A DNA stretch of 64,000 nt from Sulfobacillus benefaciens. Lineage in GTDB: Bacteria > Bacillota > Sulfobacillia > Sulfobacillales > Sulfobacillaceae. Numbering within the stretch: the stretch's first letter is position 1; each line of letters opens with the position of its first letter. The stretch lies in NCBI GenBank assembly GCA_003023695.1, contig PXYW01000007.1, positions 44,536 to 108,535 on the forward strand, given 5' to 3'. The position numbers and the translations under genes were made by a program. The notes beneath the pieces were generated by a model that made no database searches, was not told where the DNA came from, and saw nothing but the letters and a program-made list of their open reading frames with translations. This document shows, in pieces, positions 15,671-24,374 of this stretch.

Positions 15671-17332
15671 CTACAGTTTTCCGCGTCTCATAGCCCCCAC
15701 CACTACCCACAGTCCCATTGCCAAAGTCGCGATAAAGGCATATTCCCCGAGAGGAAAGTGGGTCAAAGCGTCCAATTGGTCGCGATGCACCACTAATCCT
15801 GTGCCTACAATCAGTGCTGCCAAAAGGAGCGTTAAAGCTAAACGGTTGACCAATCTCTCCCAGTGTTGCAATACTTTGTCTAAATTTTTGTGTTCCAGAA
15901 TAATGCGAAATTCTCCTTGGCCTAATGTATTTAATGCCCGGTCCACCTGGTTTGGCAGCCGCACAACCGCATCCGCCCACTCCATGGCGGTCTCCACTGC
16001 ATCTGGCCCCCACCATCCCGGTGTGAGCCGCTGCCACAACAGTTCAAGCGCATGCGGTTTCCCCAGATTGACCAATGACGCATGAGGATCTAGCTTGCGG
16101 ACCACGCCGTCCACCGTCACCGCAGTCTTTGCTAGCAATGTATACTCGGGAGGGATTCGGATTTGATAAGTTTGAGCCAGGGTTAAAATATCGGACAGTG
16201 CCTGACCTAAATTGAACTGCTCCAACTCCACTTCGTAATATCGCCGCCGTAACTGATCCACATCTTGAAGCAAGGCGTGGCGGTCAACCTGACCTTCAAT
16301 GACGCCAAGTGCTAAAAGGGAATCGACCACTCGGGAAGACTTCCCAAACGAAAGGCCAATGATCAAATCCACCGATTTTTTTCGCATGTCAGGAGTAAAA
16401 TTTCCCACTAGTCCCCAGTCAAGAAACACCACTTGGCCGCGGTCATTTACGTGAATATTGCCCGGGTGGGGATCAGCATGAAAAAATCCATTGACAAATA
16501 TCTGATAATACACCGCACCCACAAATTTTTCCGCCAACTGATTAGGCGCCAGCCATGAGGATGTCCATTCATTAATCTTAGTGCCTGTCACCTCCTCCAA
16601 CACGAGCACTTCAGGCCGCGTCCATTCCCATAGCACTTGGGGAATTCTCATACCGCGTTGCCCGTTGTACTGCTTGAAAGCACGTTCCGTATGATTGGCC
16701 TCAACGATAAAATCCCGCTCCTCCCTAAGGGTGCGTGACAGTTCAGCAACCAATGTTGAGACTTGGTATTGCCGCCCCCATTCGGTCCGTCTTTCCGCTA
16801 ACTCCCCCAAACGTTTTAAAATGGCCAAATCTGATTCGGTCTGTTCTACAACCTGGGGGCGGCGTACTTTAATAACCACCGCTTGTCCCGTCAAAAGGCG
16901 GCCTTGATGCACCTGGCCTAAAGAGGCTGCTGCCAGCGGCTCAGGATTAATATACAGCAACACGTCAGCCATCGGTCGACCCCATGCGGCTTCCAGCGTT
17001 TGCACTAAAACATCAAACCCAAATGGCGGTACATCACTCTGAAGTTTTTCTAGTGCCGTCACCAAGTTGAGCGGCAAAATATCGCTGCGCAAGGACGCCA
17101 ATTGCCCCAATTTGACAAACGTCGGCCCCATGGCTGCCAGAACCAGACCTAGCCGTTCAGCCCAATTGGCGTCGTCTTCGGGAACGCGGGATCTAAGCCA
17201 TCTCTGTTTTATCGAGAGATGCCGAGAAAGTCCTAAACTGTCCATGACCATGACAAATCCGTGCTGGGCCAAAATACTGGCAATCTCTCGATAGCGGCGC
17301 CAGTTGGCGGATCGGGGCCAGGGCACCCTCAT
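15671..17332 (-). CDS. UbiB/ABC1-family atypical kinase
   Basis: A 553-residue UbiB/COQ8 homologue, an atypical ATPase/kinase linked to quinone or lipid handling. Motifs present are KLGQLASLRSDILP (the KxGQ element, about residue 75), AAASLGQVHQGRL with the Ala-rich nucleotide loop, a Lys in VVIKVRRP, HADPHPGNIHV and FLDWGLVG. Two hydrophobic segments at the C-terminus would anchor it to the membrane. It overlaps the iadA stop by ATGA. It occupies part of the ylbM position of the Bacillus order. No quinone genes are adjacent. Confidence 0.9.
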   Translation of the reverse strand: MRVPWPRSANWRRYREIASILAQHGFVMVMDSLGLSRHLSIKQRWLRSRVPEDDANWAERLGLVLAAMGPTFVKLGQLASLRSDILPLNLVTALEKLQSDVPPFGFDVLVQTLEAAWGRPMADVLLYINPEPLAAASLGQVHQGRLLTGQAVVIKVRRPQVVEQTESDLAILKRLGELAERRTEWGRQYQVSTLVAELSRTLREERDFIVEANHTERAFKQYNGQRGMRIPQVLWEWTRPEVLVLEEVTGTKINEWTSSWLAPNQLAEKFVGAVYYQIFVNGFFHADPHPGNIHVNDRGQVVFLDWGLVGNFTPDMRKKSVDLIIGLSFGKSSRVVDSLLALGVIEGQVDRHALLQDVDQLRRRYYEVELEQFNLGQALSDILTLAQTYQIRIPPEYTLLAKTAVTVDGVVRKLDPHASLVNLGKPHALELLWQRLTPGWWGPDAVETAMEWADAVVRLPNQVDRALNTLGQGEFRIILEHKNLDKVLQHWERLVNRLALTLLLAALIVGTGLVVHRDQLDALTHFPLGEYAFIATLAMGLWVVVGAMRRGKL

Positions 17333-18510
17333 TGCCCTGGGGTCTCGTAAGTCCCATAGACGATCGGTTTGCCATCTCGCACCATAATTTGGCCTTTAGC
17401 AATGACGGTGTGTATCATATCCTCTTGAATTCCCAGCACATTGGCTATCATTCCTGGGGCTATCTTACCGACCAAACGCAGTTTTAAAATGTGAGCGGGA
17501 GTACTGGTTGCTGGGGCCAGGGCTTCCTCCCATGATACCCCGCTTTTAACCAGCGATAATACGGCTTGCCATAAGGTGTCAGCCGATCCCATCTCCATCC
17601 GAACCAGGTGGCCTTGAGCATCAAATGTCGGCGCCGATCCCTCCGCATCCGAACTAAAACTTATATGATCCCAGGGCACGCCCTGCTCGCGCAAAAACCA
17701 TGCCGCAGAGGCCGGCGCCACGGCGTCCGGGTCATCATCCGCCGGCTCAATTCCGGTGGTAATATCGAGCCAACCGCCCCGTCTCCCTAAATCCACCGCA
17801 TCTTGCAATAGTTCCCGATTCCGGTTCAAATGGGTCGGAACAAAAGTATCCGGGGGCAAATCCGCTATTTCCAGCACTTGATACACAGGGCCGAGTCGAC
17901 GTGGCCCGCTGCCCATATGGAGGTGAAGCACCCCCGCTTTACCAGCTAATAGACCGCCGACACGCGCCTCAGCGGCCAATTCGGCCAGAACCCGATCACT
18001 AGGATGACTGCCTCGGTGGTCGCTTACCGCTATTTCTCCGATGCCCAATACTTTGTCGATGAGAATGATGTCGTTTCGCGGGTTATCCGTTATCGTTCGG
18101 GTAGGCACTTGGTAAGCCCCGGTATAGATATATGTGGTAAGGCCTTCAGCTTCGAGGCCGCGGGCGGTGGCCAACAGTCCCGAGACACTCCGAGTGGTGC
18201 CATCCGTTCCCAAGACCCCGACCACCGTGGTAATCCCTGCCTGCGTCAATTGGGTCAATCGAATTTCCGGCGTCCGAAATTGAGGGCCGCCCTCTCCGCC
18301 GCCTCCGGCAATGTGAACATGCTGATCCACTAATCCCGGCACCACCAAGGCACCTTCCATGGAGATCTCTTGACCGTGGCACCATGGTGGAATTTCCAAA
18401 TGATCACCTATGGCGGCAATCCGTTCTCCGATAATCAACACATCTTGCCGCCCTAGAGCCTTTGGTGCATACACGGTGCCCCCTCGTACTAAGAGAGCCT
18501 CTACCATCAT
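17329..18510 (-). CDS. iadA: Isoaspartyl dipeptidase (beta-aspartyl peptidase)
   Basis: A 393-residue amidohydrolase that splits isoaspartyl dipeptides from damaged proteins. The metal-binding HxH is in LVDQHVHIAGGGGEGG, followed by the TPEIRLTQLTQAGITTVVGVLGTDG segment distinctive of IadA, and the late Asp in ISFSSDAEGS. Both flanking genes overlap it by ATGA, so ubiB, iadA and the upstream Ser-rich gene form one transcript. Spore-formers need isoaspartate removal after dormancy, but no specific link is shown. Confidence 0.9.
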   Translation of the reverse strand: MMVEALLVRGGTVYAPKALGRQDVLIIGERIAAIGDHLEIPPWCHGQEISMEGALVVPGLVDQHVHIAGGGGEGGPQFRTPEIRLTQLTQAGITTVVGVLGTDGTTRSVSGLLATARGLEAEGLTTYIYTGAYQVPTRTITDNPRNDIILIDKVLGIGEIAVSDHRGSHPSDRVLAELAAEARVGGLLAGKAGVLHLHMGSGPRRLGPVYQVLEIADLPPDTFVPTHLNRNRELLQDAVDLGRRGGWLDITTGIEPADDDPDAVAPASAAWFLREQGVPWDHISFSSDAEGSAPTFDAQGHLVRMEMGSADTLWQAVLSLVKSGVSWEEALAPATSTPAHILKLRLVGKIAPGMIANVLGIQEDMIHTVIAKGQIMVRDGKPIVYGTYETPGQ

Positions 18511-18995
18511 TCTTGTTTGCCACTTCCCTTTTCTCCGCGACCCAATACCAGCTCGATTTTTTTGGCGATTTCCTCGCTTTGCTGAATTACGCTACGGAGT
18601 TTTTTTAGATTGGCTTCAAGTTCCTGACTCAATTCATATTGGGCTTGCGTGAGAACCTGGGCAACCGTCTGGCTTTGACTATTGCTGCCGCTGGTTTTGG
18701 GTTTCACTTGCGCTTTTTTGGATTTGTTGCTATTAGTCCCCGAGGCGCTGCTCTGGTTATTGCTGCTATTGCCTTGTCCCGAATTGCTATTGCTAGAGTT
18801 TTGACTTGTGTTGCTGCCCTGATTTTGACTCATGGAAGCGAGCTCCTGGCGCACTATTTGCCGCAGCTGCTCAGGATCCAGGCTTCCACTGGATCCATTG
18901 TCTTTTTTCCCCGACTGCTGAGTTTTTGCTAACTCCTCCTGAATGATATCACGCAAACTGGTCGACGACTGCCCTCCACTAGACCCATTGGCCAA
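18507..18995 (-). CDS. Unknown Ser/Asn/Gln-rich protein with paired amphipathic helices
   Basis: I do not recognise this 162-residue protein. Two related helical segments occur (LRDIIQEELAKTQQ near 14 and LRQIVRQELASMSQ near 43), separated by polar linkers, then a long Ser/Asn/Gln low-complexity tract (about 60-105), then a charged coiled-coil C-terminus (SQELEANLKKLRSVIQQSEEIAKKIELVLG). No signal peptide or membrane segment is present. It starts at TTG 18995 with GGAGGA 8 bases upstream and is coupled to iadA. It may be a surface-active or spore-associated structural protein, but that is a guess. Confidence 0.7.
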   Translation of the reverse strand: MANGSSGGQSSTSLRDIIQEELAKTQQSGKKDNGSSGSLDPEQLRQIVRQELASMSQNQGSNTSQNSSNSNSGQGNSSNNQSSASGTNSNKSKKAQVKPKTSGSNSQSQTVAQVLTQAQYELSQELEANLKKLRSVIQQSEEIAKKIELVLGRGEKGSGKQE

Positions 18996-19058
18996 TTGTC
19001 ACATCCTCCTTTGGCTACTGCATTAAGGAGTAGTATGTCCGGGAAGCGTCCAATTAAC

Positions 19059-20084
19059 CTAAGCGTTGGCACTCGTGCCAATTTCTATATCTTTAAGCGC
19101 CTGAGACAGCGTTTTTACCGGATAAATGGTCATGTGATAGCCTTTTCTTTGTGCCATACGCAGCGCTTTAGCGTAATTGGCCTGGGGGCACAAAAAGATA
19201 GTGGCACCCGCACGATGGACCGTAATCACTTTCTGTGCCACTCCCCCAATTTGACTGACGGTACCATTGGGGGAAATTTCGCCGGTCCCCGCCACTATAC
19301 GACCGCGGGCTAAATTTTTTCCCGTGATTTGGTCATAAATTTCCAGCGCAAACATCATTCCGGCACTGGGACCTCCGATATTTTCGCTTTTGATGGTCAC
19401 CGGGCGTGGAATATGCCAATCCAGTTCTTGCCCTATCAAGACACCGATGGCCGGAGCAGGATCCCCTTTTAGGTGCATAGTCTTAATAGGAATGACGAGT
19501 CGTTGGTGATTGCGGATCACCGTAAAGGGGACAATCTCGCCGTAAGTAAAATGCTTTTGCATCACGGTGCGAATTTGACTGGGTGATGTCACCTTATAGG
19601 GTCCTACCGCCACGATCAAATCTCCCGCCTTAAGTTTGCCGGCCGCTGTACCCGACTTCAGCACGCCTTCAACTTGTGCTCCAGGGACCGTGGCAACCGA
19701 TGCATTGAGTCCTGCCAGCCGTTCCCCAGCGACTTCCGCGGAAAGCTTACTCCCCGACATCATTGCATAATTAAGTTGCTCATATTGTTTCATATTCAAT
19801 CCCCCAGTGGCGTAGCTTAGGGGCAAAATTTCTACATTAGGATCTAACTTGGCGCCTAAATAAAGAAGTTCATTAAGCTGTCCTATTTCCACAGCCACCA
19901 TTAACAATTTTCCCCGCCCTGGTGAGTGCCCGTGAGCCACCTCCACCATTTGTGACAAGTTACCGGTAATTCCCGGAGCTACTGCTAGATAATTCGTGGG
20001 GATGAACCAAAGCACCACGCCGGCCACCACCAAAATCGCTAGCACCCACACCAGAGTCTTTCCGACACTTCGCTTTGTCTTCAT
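19059..20084 (-). CDS. YlbL-like membrane PDZ serine protease
   Basis: A 341-residue protein with an N-terminal signal anchor (VWVLAILVVAGVVLWF, about 10-26), a PDZ domain (about 130-210, VEGVLKSGTAAGKLKAGDLIVAVG) and a Lon-like S16 protease domain with the Ser in GGPSAGMMFALEIYD and the Lys in IGGVAQKV, the catalytic dyad. The active domain would face outside. It is coupled to the patatin-like gene by ATGA, matching Bacillus ylbK-ylbL order. Confidence 0.9.
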   Translation of the reverse strand: MKTKRSVGKTLVWVLAILVVAGVVLWFIPTNYLAVAPGITGNLSQMVEVAHGHSPGRGKLLMVAVEIGQLNELLYLGAKLDPNVEILPLSYATGGLNMKQYEQLNYAMMSGSKLSAEVAGERLAGLNASVATVPGAQVEGVLKSGTAAGKLKAGDLIVAVGPYKVTSPSQIRTVMQKHFTYGEIVPFTVIRNHQRLVIPIKTMHLKGDPAPAIGVLIGQELDWHIPRPVTIKSENIGGPSAGMMFALEIYDQITGKNLARGRIVAGTGEISPNGTVSQIGGVAQKVITVHRAGATIFLCPQANYAKALRMAQRKGYHMTIYPVKTLSQALKDIEIGTSANA

Positions 20085-20881
20085 AAAGCACTCCCTTCAT
20101 CGGTCTTGGTGATTCCTGTTCCTAATAGCCCTAAGAGTGATGGCATGGCTGCTTCTGCAGCACGTTCTCCAGCGGCAATTATGGTCCCGATTTGACTAAA
20201 ATGCGCATCCCGGCTTAAAGTCAGGTCCGGTTCGATCACGATGTCAGCATCAAGCTGCTGATACTGACGCAGTTGGCGTGCCATGATGTCAAAAGTTTGG
20301 AAAAGGACATCAAACATTGACCCCACTTTAGTTGCCAGCTCCACTCCGACATCCACCGCGACCAGCACATTGCCCGGCCACTGCCGTGCCACATCTACCG
20401 GTACTCGGTTCAACACGCCACCGTCGACCAGTACCCTACCCTCATGAACCACCGGGCTGAAGATACCAGGAATCGATACCGTAGCCCGCACTCCCCGTGC
20501 TAAACTACCGGAATCAATCACGACCGGAGTTGCCGACTCAATGTCGACGGCTACCACTTTTAGCGGCGGCTGGCATTCTTCAAAACGTCGTCCCCGGGTA
20601 AGCAAACTTAATAGTCCTTCAAGTTTTCTCCCTGCGACTACGCCCATTTTGGACAAAGAAAAATCAAGCCAGTCGCTGCGCCGAATGCCCAGCGCCACCT
20701 CTTCCAGCATGAGCCCAGTATAACCGGTGCAATAAAGGGCACCCACCAGGCCGCCCATACTGGAACCAGCAATGCCCCGAATGGGAATTTGGTAACGGTC
20801 CAACACCTTCAGCACGCCAATGTGCGCCAGTCCTCTAGCTCCACCGGAGGACAAAGCTAAAGTCACCCCTGGTTGCGACAT
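20081..20881 (-). CDS. Patatin-like phospholipase (YlbK/RssA type)
   Basis: A lipid acyl hydrolase of the patatin family. It has the oxyanion motif SSGGARGLAHIG, the nucleophile GSSMGG, and the catalytic Asp in DGGVLNRVP. The region before the motif from 20995 to 20881 is open but the ATG at 20881 (MSQPGVTLALSSGG) gives the normal N-terminus; another candidate ATG at 20917 has AAGG close by. It is followed by ylbL with an ATGA overlap. The divergent YlbJ-like gene begins at 20994. Confidence 0.88.
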   Translation of the reverse strand: MSQPGVTLALSSGGARGLAHIGVLKVLDRYQIPIRGIAGSSMGGLVGALYCTGYTGLMLEEVALGIRRSDWLDFSLSKMGVVAGRKLEGLLSLLTRGRRFEECQPPLKVVAVDIESATPVVIDSGSLARGVRATVSIPGIFSPVVHEGRVLVDGGVLNRVPVDVARQWPGNVLVAVDVGVELATKVGSMFDVLFQTFDIMARQLRQYQQLDADIVIEPDLTLSRDAHFSQIGTIIAAGERAAEAAMPSLLGLLGTGITKTDEGSAL

Positions 20882-20993
20882 CTCTTTCGTCCCTTTCAGT
20901 CTATGAACAATAGTCATGCCTTGATGTCCCCAATCATAACTTGACACGGCACCTATTGCATATTGTCCAGTAACCTCATAAACGGAGGCGGTC

Positions 20994-21806
20994 ATGAAAA
21001 CTCTTTACCGCCAACTGCCAATGTGGATCATCTTGCTTTGCAGTATCGCTATACTATACACCGCAGGGACAAAATTCCCGAACCTCTGGGCCGTCGCGGT
21101 GCAGTATTGGTGGAGCCGCATTGTGCCTTTGGTGTTCCCTAGTCTTCTGATGGCAGAAATTATGATTCAGTTGCTGCCTGGCCGCACCGGTATTCAAGCC
21201 TGGATGCGATCTGTGGCGTCTTTCCCATTGGTCGGGGCCATGCGCCGATGCGACCATGCCGCCAGTAACTCTTCCTCTCCAAGTTTGTACCAAGATCTCG
21301 TGTGGTCCAACTGTTATAATCCCCTGCTTTTTACTCCATTGGCCCGAGGAATGTTTCTTGATCTCTGCCTTTTGGTAGCCGCCTGGCTCACCATTGCCAT
21401 CCGCGGCGGCCCTCTTTTTCCCACCCGCCGCACTCCCACCATGAGCATTAGGTGGCGTTCGGCTGCTCTAGATGCAATGAATTGGGCCACAATATTGTTG
21501 GCAGAGATTATGGTCTCTCGCATTGTCCGATTGCCTTCTTGGCACTGGCTCTATCAGATTTTGGTCGACCCATTTCCCTCGCCTTCTCCCCATCCGTTAT
21601 TGAATGTCTTTATGCTGGCCACCAATGGTGTCATCATGTTAGTGCCCCTATTACTGTATGCAGCGCGGCTACGTCTCTCATGGCAGCGAATTGCCATAGA
21701 CCGCCTTATCCAGGCAGGCTGGGCCACGCTAATATGTTGGGTCTTACTCTCATTCTTGCCGCAATTCCATCCGATTGTTTTTTATGTCGTTCATGACCTG
21801 CGTTAA
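20994..21806 (+). CDS. YlbJ-like membrane protein, inverted and divergent
   Basis: A 270-residue protein with five or more hydrophobic spans. It occupies the ylbJ position between coaD and ylbK but lies on the opposite strand. Weak similarity to YlbJ is seen in RIVPLVFPSLLMAEI and SNCYNPLLFTPLARGMF, yet the conserved Gly-rich GGYP-type segment is missing (GAMRRCDHAASN in that region). YlbJ is a sporulation membrane protein of the mother cell in Bacillus. Start ATG 20994 has GGAGG upstream. Its 3' end overlaps the convergent coiled-coil gene by 57 bases. Identity as a YlbJ derivative is inferred from position and weak similarity. Confidence 0.7.
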   Translation: MKTLYRQLPMWIILLCSIAILYTAGTKFPNLWAVAVQYWWSRIVPLVFPSLLMAEIMIQLLPGRTGIQAWMRSVASFPLVGAMRRCDHAASNSSSPSLYQDLVWSNCYNPLLFTPLARGMFLDLCLLVAAWLTIAIRGGPLFPTRRTPTMSIRWRSAALDAMNWATILLAEIMVSRIVRLPSWHWLYQILVDPFPSPSPHPLLNVFMLATNGVIMLVPLLLYAARLRLSWQRIAIDRLIQAGWATLICWVLLSFLPQFHPIVFYVVHDLR

Positions 21807-22214
21807 CTCAGTTTCTAGTCTCGCCAAAATTTCGTCTGCATAAGCCCGCGCCCCTTGGTGGATTTCCCTGGCCGTTTGCCGGGCTTGTTCCGTGAGGTCC
21901 TGGGCCCGCTCCCGGGCTTTGGCGACAATTTCCGATCCCTCAGCTTGGCGGGCAATCTCTTTTTCGGCATCTGCTTTAATTGACTGCGCTTGGTCCATCG
22001 CCTCTTTCAAGATGCGATCCCGTTCAGCGACTATCCACTGGGCTTGGCGCACTTCTTCTGGCAACACATGGTGCACTTGGGACACGAGAGTCGCCAACTC
22101 GTTGGCGTCAATCAATATTCTTCCGGTCCACGGCAAGCGATGAGCGTGATTGATTAAGTCGTCAATGCGATCTAACAGCATTGCTAATTCCGATGCGAGT
22201 GGTTGGTTAGTCAT
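21750..22214 (-). CDS. Coiled-coil protein resembling ATP-synthase b subunit
   Basis: A 154-residue, highly helical, charged protein (AKARERAQDLTEQARQTAREIHQGARAYADEI...) of the type annotated as ATPase or DivIVA-like in clostridial coaD neighbourhoods. No membrane segment is evident and no catalytic motif, so it is likely structural. The ATG at 22214 lies inside the end of coaD, 8 bases before its stop. Its 3' end is antisense to the last 57 bases of the YlbJ-like gene. Function is unknown. Confidence 0.75.
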   Translation of the reverse strand: MTNQPLASELAMLLDRIDDLINHAHRLPWTGRILIDANELATLVSQVHHVLPEEVRQAQWIVAERDRILKEAMDQAQSIKADAEKEIARQAEGSEIVAKARERAQDLTEQARQTAREIHQGARAYADEILARLETELTQVMNDIKNNRMELRQE

Positions 22215-22713
22215 GATGATCTCCCTCAGTTTGGGAAAATTTTTGAATGAGTGCCGACGCAACCGGTGCCGGGACCAACTCGCTGACGTCAGCGCCGTAG
22301 CGAGCTAATTCCTTAACCAGAGTAGAACTTAAATAGGCATGATGTTCACTGGTCAACATGAAAATGGTCTCAACACCGGGAGCCATTTTCCGGTTCATCA
22401 ACGCAATTTGAAACTCATAATCGAAGTCGAGCACCGCCCGCAGTCCTCGAATCACAATGTCAAAGCCCTGGGCTTCAGCATATCGCACCAGGAGATCGCG
22501 ACTCTGTTCTACGGTCACGCCAGGAATGTGGCGAGTTGCCGCTCGTACCAGCTCCACCCGCTCCTCAGCAGAAAATAGCGGCGCTTTGGATGAATTGACG
22601 AAGACCGTGATGCGCAGGGATTGAAACATCCGCGCTGCCCGCTCGATAACATCGAGATGGCCGTTATGGATCGGATCGAACGATCCAGGATATAGTGCAT
22701 GACTATGGTTCAC
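22207..22713 (-). CDS. coaD: Phosphopantetheine adenylyltransferase
   Basis: Makes dephospho-CoA from 4'-phosphopantetheine and ATP. The 168-residue protein has the T/HxGH motif in YPGSFDPIHNGHLDVIERAA, and the second signature near LSSTLVKELA. Normal length. The ATG at 22713 overlaps the end of rsmD by about 11 bases, the conserved rsmD-coaD pair. Confidence 0.97.
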   Translation of the reverse strand: MNHSHALYPGSFDPIHNGHLDVIERAARMFQSLRITVFVNSSKAPLFSAEERVELVRAATRHIPGVTVEQSRDLLVRYAEAQGFDIVIRGLRAVLDFDYEFQIALMNRKMAPGVETIFMLTSEHHAYLSSTLVKELARYGADVSELVPAPVASALIQKFSQTEGDHHD

Positions 22714-23305
22714 CGGCAGGATCCTCCCTCGACAAAATTTGCGGAGTTTCTGAGCGATACCAAGAAACTGCCGTATCGCCCCACTGCCTCCGACGCTGAG
22801 GCACCAGTCCCGGGATCACGATGGTGTTCTGGGACGCAGGATGTTCCACAATCACCAATCCACCAGGTTCCGTGATGTTTCCCAATGTCTGGATCACGAT
22901 GCGACCAAGCCCAAGTTTCCATGGAGGATCGCAAAATATTAATGAAAACCGTTTGCCCATCTTAACTGCTTGAGTCATAAAGCGTTCTGCAGAAAGCGCC
23001 TTAACCACTACCTCCGTCCCAGGGCTCAAGACGGCTAGGTTCTTCTTAATCGCCTGGCGCGCCTGATAATCAGGTTCGATTAGCCAGGCGCTAGCCGCCC
23101 CCCGCGATAATGCTTCCAAGGCAAGCGCCCCAGATCCCGCGTAGAGATCCAACACGGTGGCTGACTCCACTTCCAGCCCCAGCATATTGAAAAGTGCCTC
23201 ACGCACCCTCTCCCCGGTCGGACGGGTCGCCAGCCCTTTGGGAGCTACCAAACGGCGTCCCCTGGCTTGTCCTCCTACGATGCGAATTGCATGTCCCTCC
23301 TGCAT
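22703..23305 (-). CDS. rsmD: 16S rRNA (guanine966-N2)-methyltransferase RsmD
   Basis: SAM-dependent methyltransferase for G966 of 16S rRNA. The 200-residue sequence has IRIVGGQARGRRL, RPTGERVREALFNML, the SAM loop VLDLYAGSGALALEALSRG and the catalytic FCDPPW. The conventional ATG at 23305 lacks an SD and lies at the edge of a palindrome. GGAGGG at about 23295-23300 instead sits 7 bases before an in-frame ATT at 23287, which would give MRIVGG, the usual RsmD N-terminus. The start may therefore be AUU. Confidence 0.93.
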   Translation of the reverse strand: MQEGHAIRIVGGQARGRRLVAPKGLATRPTGERVREALFNMLGLEVESATVLDLYAGSGALALEALSRGAASAWLIEPDYQARQAIKKNLAVLSPGTEVVVKALSAERFMTQAVKMGKRFSLIFCDPPWKLGLGRIVIQTLGNITEPGGLVIVEHPASQNTIVIPGLVPQRRRQWGDTAVSWYRSETPQILSREDPAGEP

Positions 23306-23322
23306 CTAGACGAGGTCTAGAT
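23304..23322. repeat. Perfect palindrome upstream of rsmD
   Basis: ATCTAGAC (23304-23311), spacer GAG, GTCTAGAT (23315-23322). Eight-base arms with 3-base spacer could form a hairpin in the leader or bind a dimeric regulator. It overlaps the conventional ATG of rsmD. Confidence 0.7.
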
Positions 23323-23355
23323 CCAATTGTCGCCAGTATACCATTGACGTGGAAG

Positions 23356-24087
23356 TTAATGCATCTTCGCCAACGCGGAAACGGTTACCGAGCGGTATCC
23401 CAAGGTTTTCAAATCATGTAATAGGATAGTCAGCGCTATCATCTCTTCTCCTACTCGGGGCCCCGATTCGGACAACGGGATAATATCTCCCGGGGCTAGG
23501 TGCCGTATTACATTCGACATGAATTGACTCGGATCTTGATTGTCCTTAGGAGCAAACGGAGGAGTCCACAACACCAAATGCAAGCCACATTGAGCGGCTG
23601 CATGCAATACTTTGGTGGAGTAGGCACCGTACGGGGGACGCAGCCATTGCGGGGTGTGGTGCGTCAATTGCTGAATGATGCGGTTGGTCCGCCTCAAATC
23701 GGCGACGTCTTGGGCCAGGCTATGCTGGGTCAGATTGATGTGGCCGTACGTGTAATTGCCCAATTCCATCCCGTCTTTGACAATCAACTGAGTGAGGTGG
23801 GGATATTTTTCTGCCTGCGATCCCAACACAAAAAAGGTCGCACGGGCATGAAACGCCAATAACAATGATAAAATTTTTTCGGTGCTGCGAGGATTAGGGC
23901 CATTATCGATAGTGAGGGCCACAACCCTTTGGTGGGTTGGTACCGACACCATTACACCGAAAGGATTCTTCGGACCTTTCACGAAAATGGACCCTGGAGT
24001 CCATATAGCAACGACCATCAAAACTAAAGCCAATCGCCAATGCCGCAACAACGATCGCAGCGAAATCACCCAAAATCCCGTGGTCAC
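23356..24087 (-). CDS. Polysaccharide deacetylase-like protein with degenerate active site
   Basis: NodB-fold protein of about 243 residues with an N-terminal membrane anchor (ALVLMVVAIW, about 19-28). Canonical TFDDGP reads TIDNGP (Asp61 kept, metal Asp62 is Asn), GNHTxxH reads GNYTYGH (first His is Tyr), the RxPY motif is kept (RPPYGAYS), and the late LLHD-type motif reads IIPLSES (His lost). Two or three metal/catalytic residues are therefore absent and it may bind glycan without deacetylating it. The start is GTG at 24087, overlapping the upstream stop as GTGA. Bacillus spore coats and PdaB-like proteins include relatives with altered motifs. Confidence 0.85.
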   Translation of the reverse strand: MTTGFWVISLRSLLRHWRLALVLMVVAIWTPGSIFVKGPKNPFGVMVSVPTHQRVVALTIDNGPNPRSTEKILSLLLAFHARATFFVLGSQAEKYPHLTQLIVKDGMELGNYTYGHINLTQHSLAQDVADLRRTNRIIQQLTHHTPQWLRPPYGAYSTKVLHAAAQCGLHLVLWTPPFAPKDNQDPSQFMSNVIRHLAPGDIIPLSESGPRVGEEMIALTILLHDLKTLGYRSVTVSALAKMH

Positions 24088-24353
24088 CGAGTGGTGCCCC
24101 ACATAATTAGAGCGACACCTCCAGCAATCCAAAAAATTTTTCCCAGCGGGACTTTAGTGGCTGCCAGCCCAGCTATACCTAGCAGCATTGTGGTGGTCAG
24201 AATTATTGGACCTACTAATCCCAAAAGACCATTTATCCGCACAGCCATCTCAATGCGATTAAACCGCCACATAAGAAACGCTCCAGTCAGTTCCATCATG
24301 GCTGACAAAAACCGAATGACAACCATCCCACGCAAATAAATGTCATTGGACAT
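24084..24353 (-). CDS. YqhV-like (DUF2619) membrane protein
   Basis: An 89-residue protein with three hydrophobic segments, containing the family-like VVIRFLSAMMELTGAFLMWRFNRIEMAVRINGLLGLVGP segment in two parts typical of YqhV. B. subtilis YqhV lies beside spoIIIA genes; here the neighbourhood contains other spore-related genes. The ATG at 24353 has GGGAG 8 bases upstream; a longer frame from 24374 is less supported. Role unknown. Confidence 0.8.
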   Translation of the reverse strand: MSNDIYLRGMVVIRFLSAMMELTGAFLMWRFNRIEMAVRINGLLGLVGPIILTTTMLLGIAGLAATKVPLGKIFWIAGGVALIMWGTTR

Positions 24354-24374
24354 CGTTATCGCTCCCGCTTGCAT

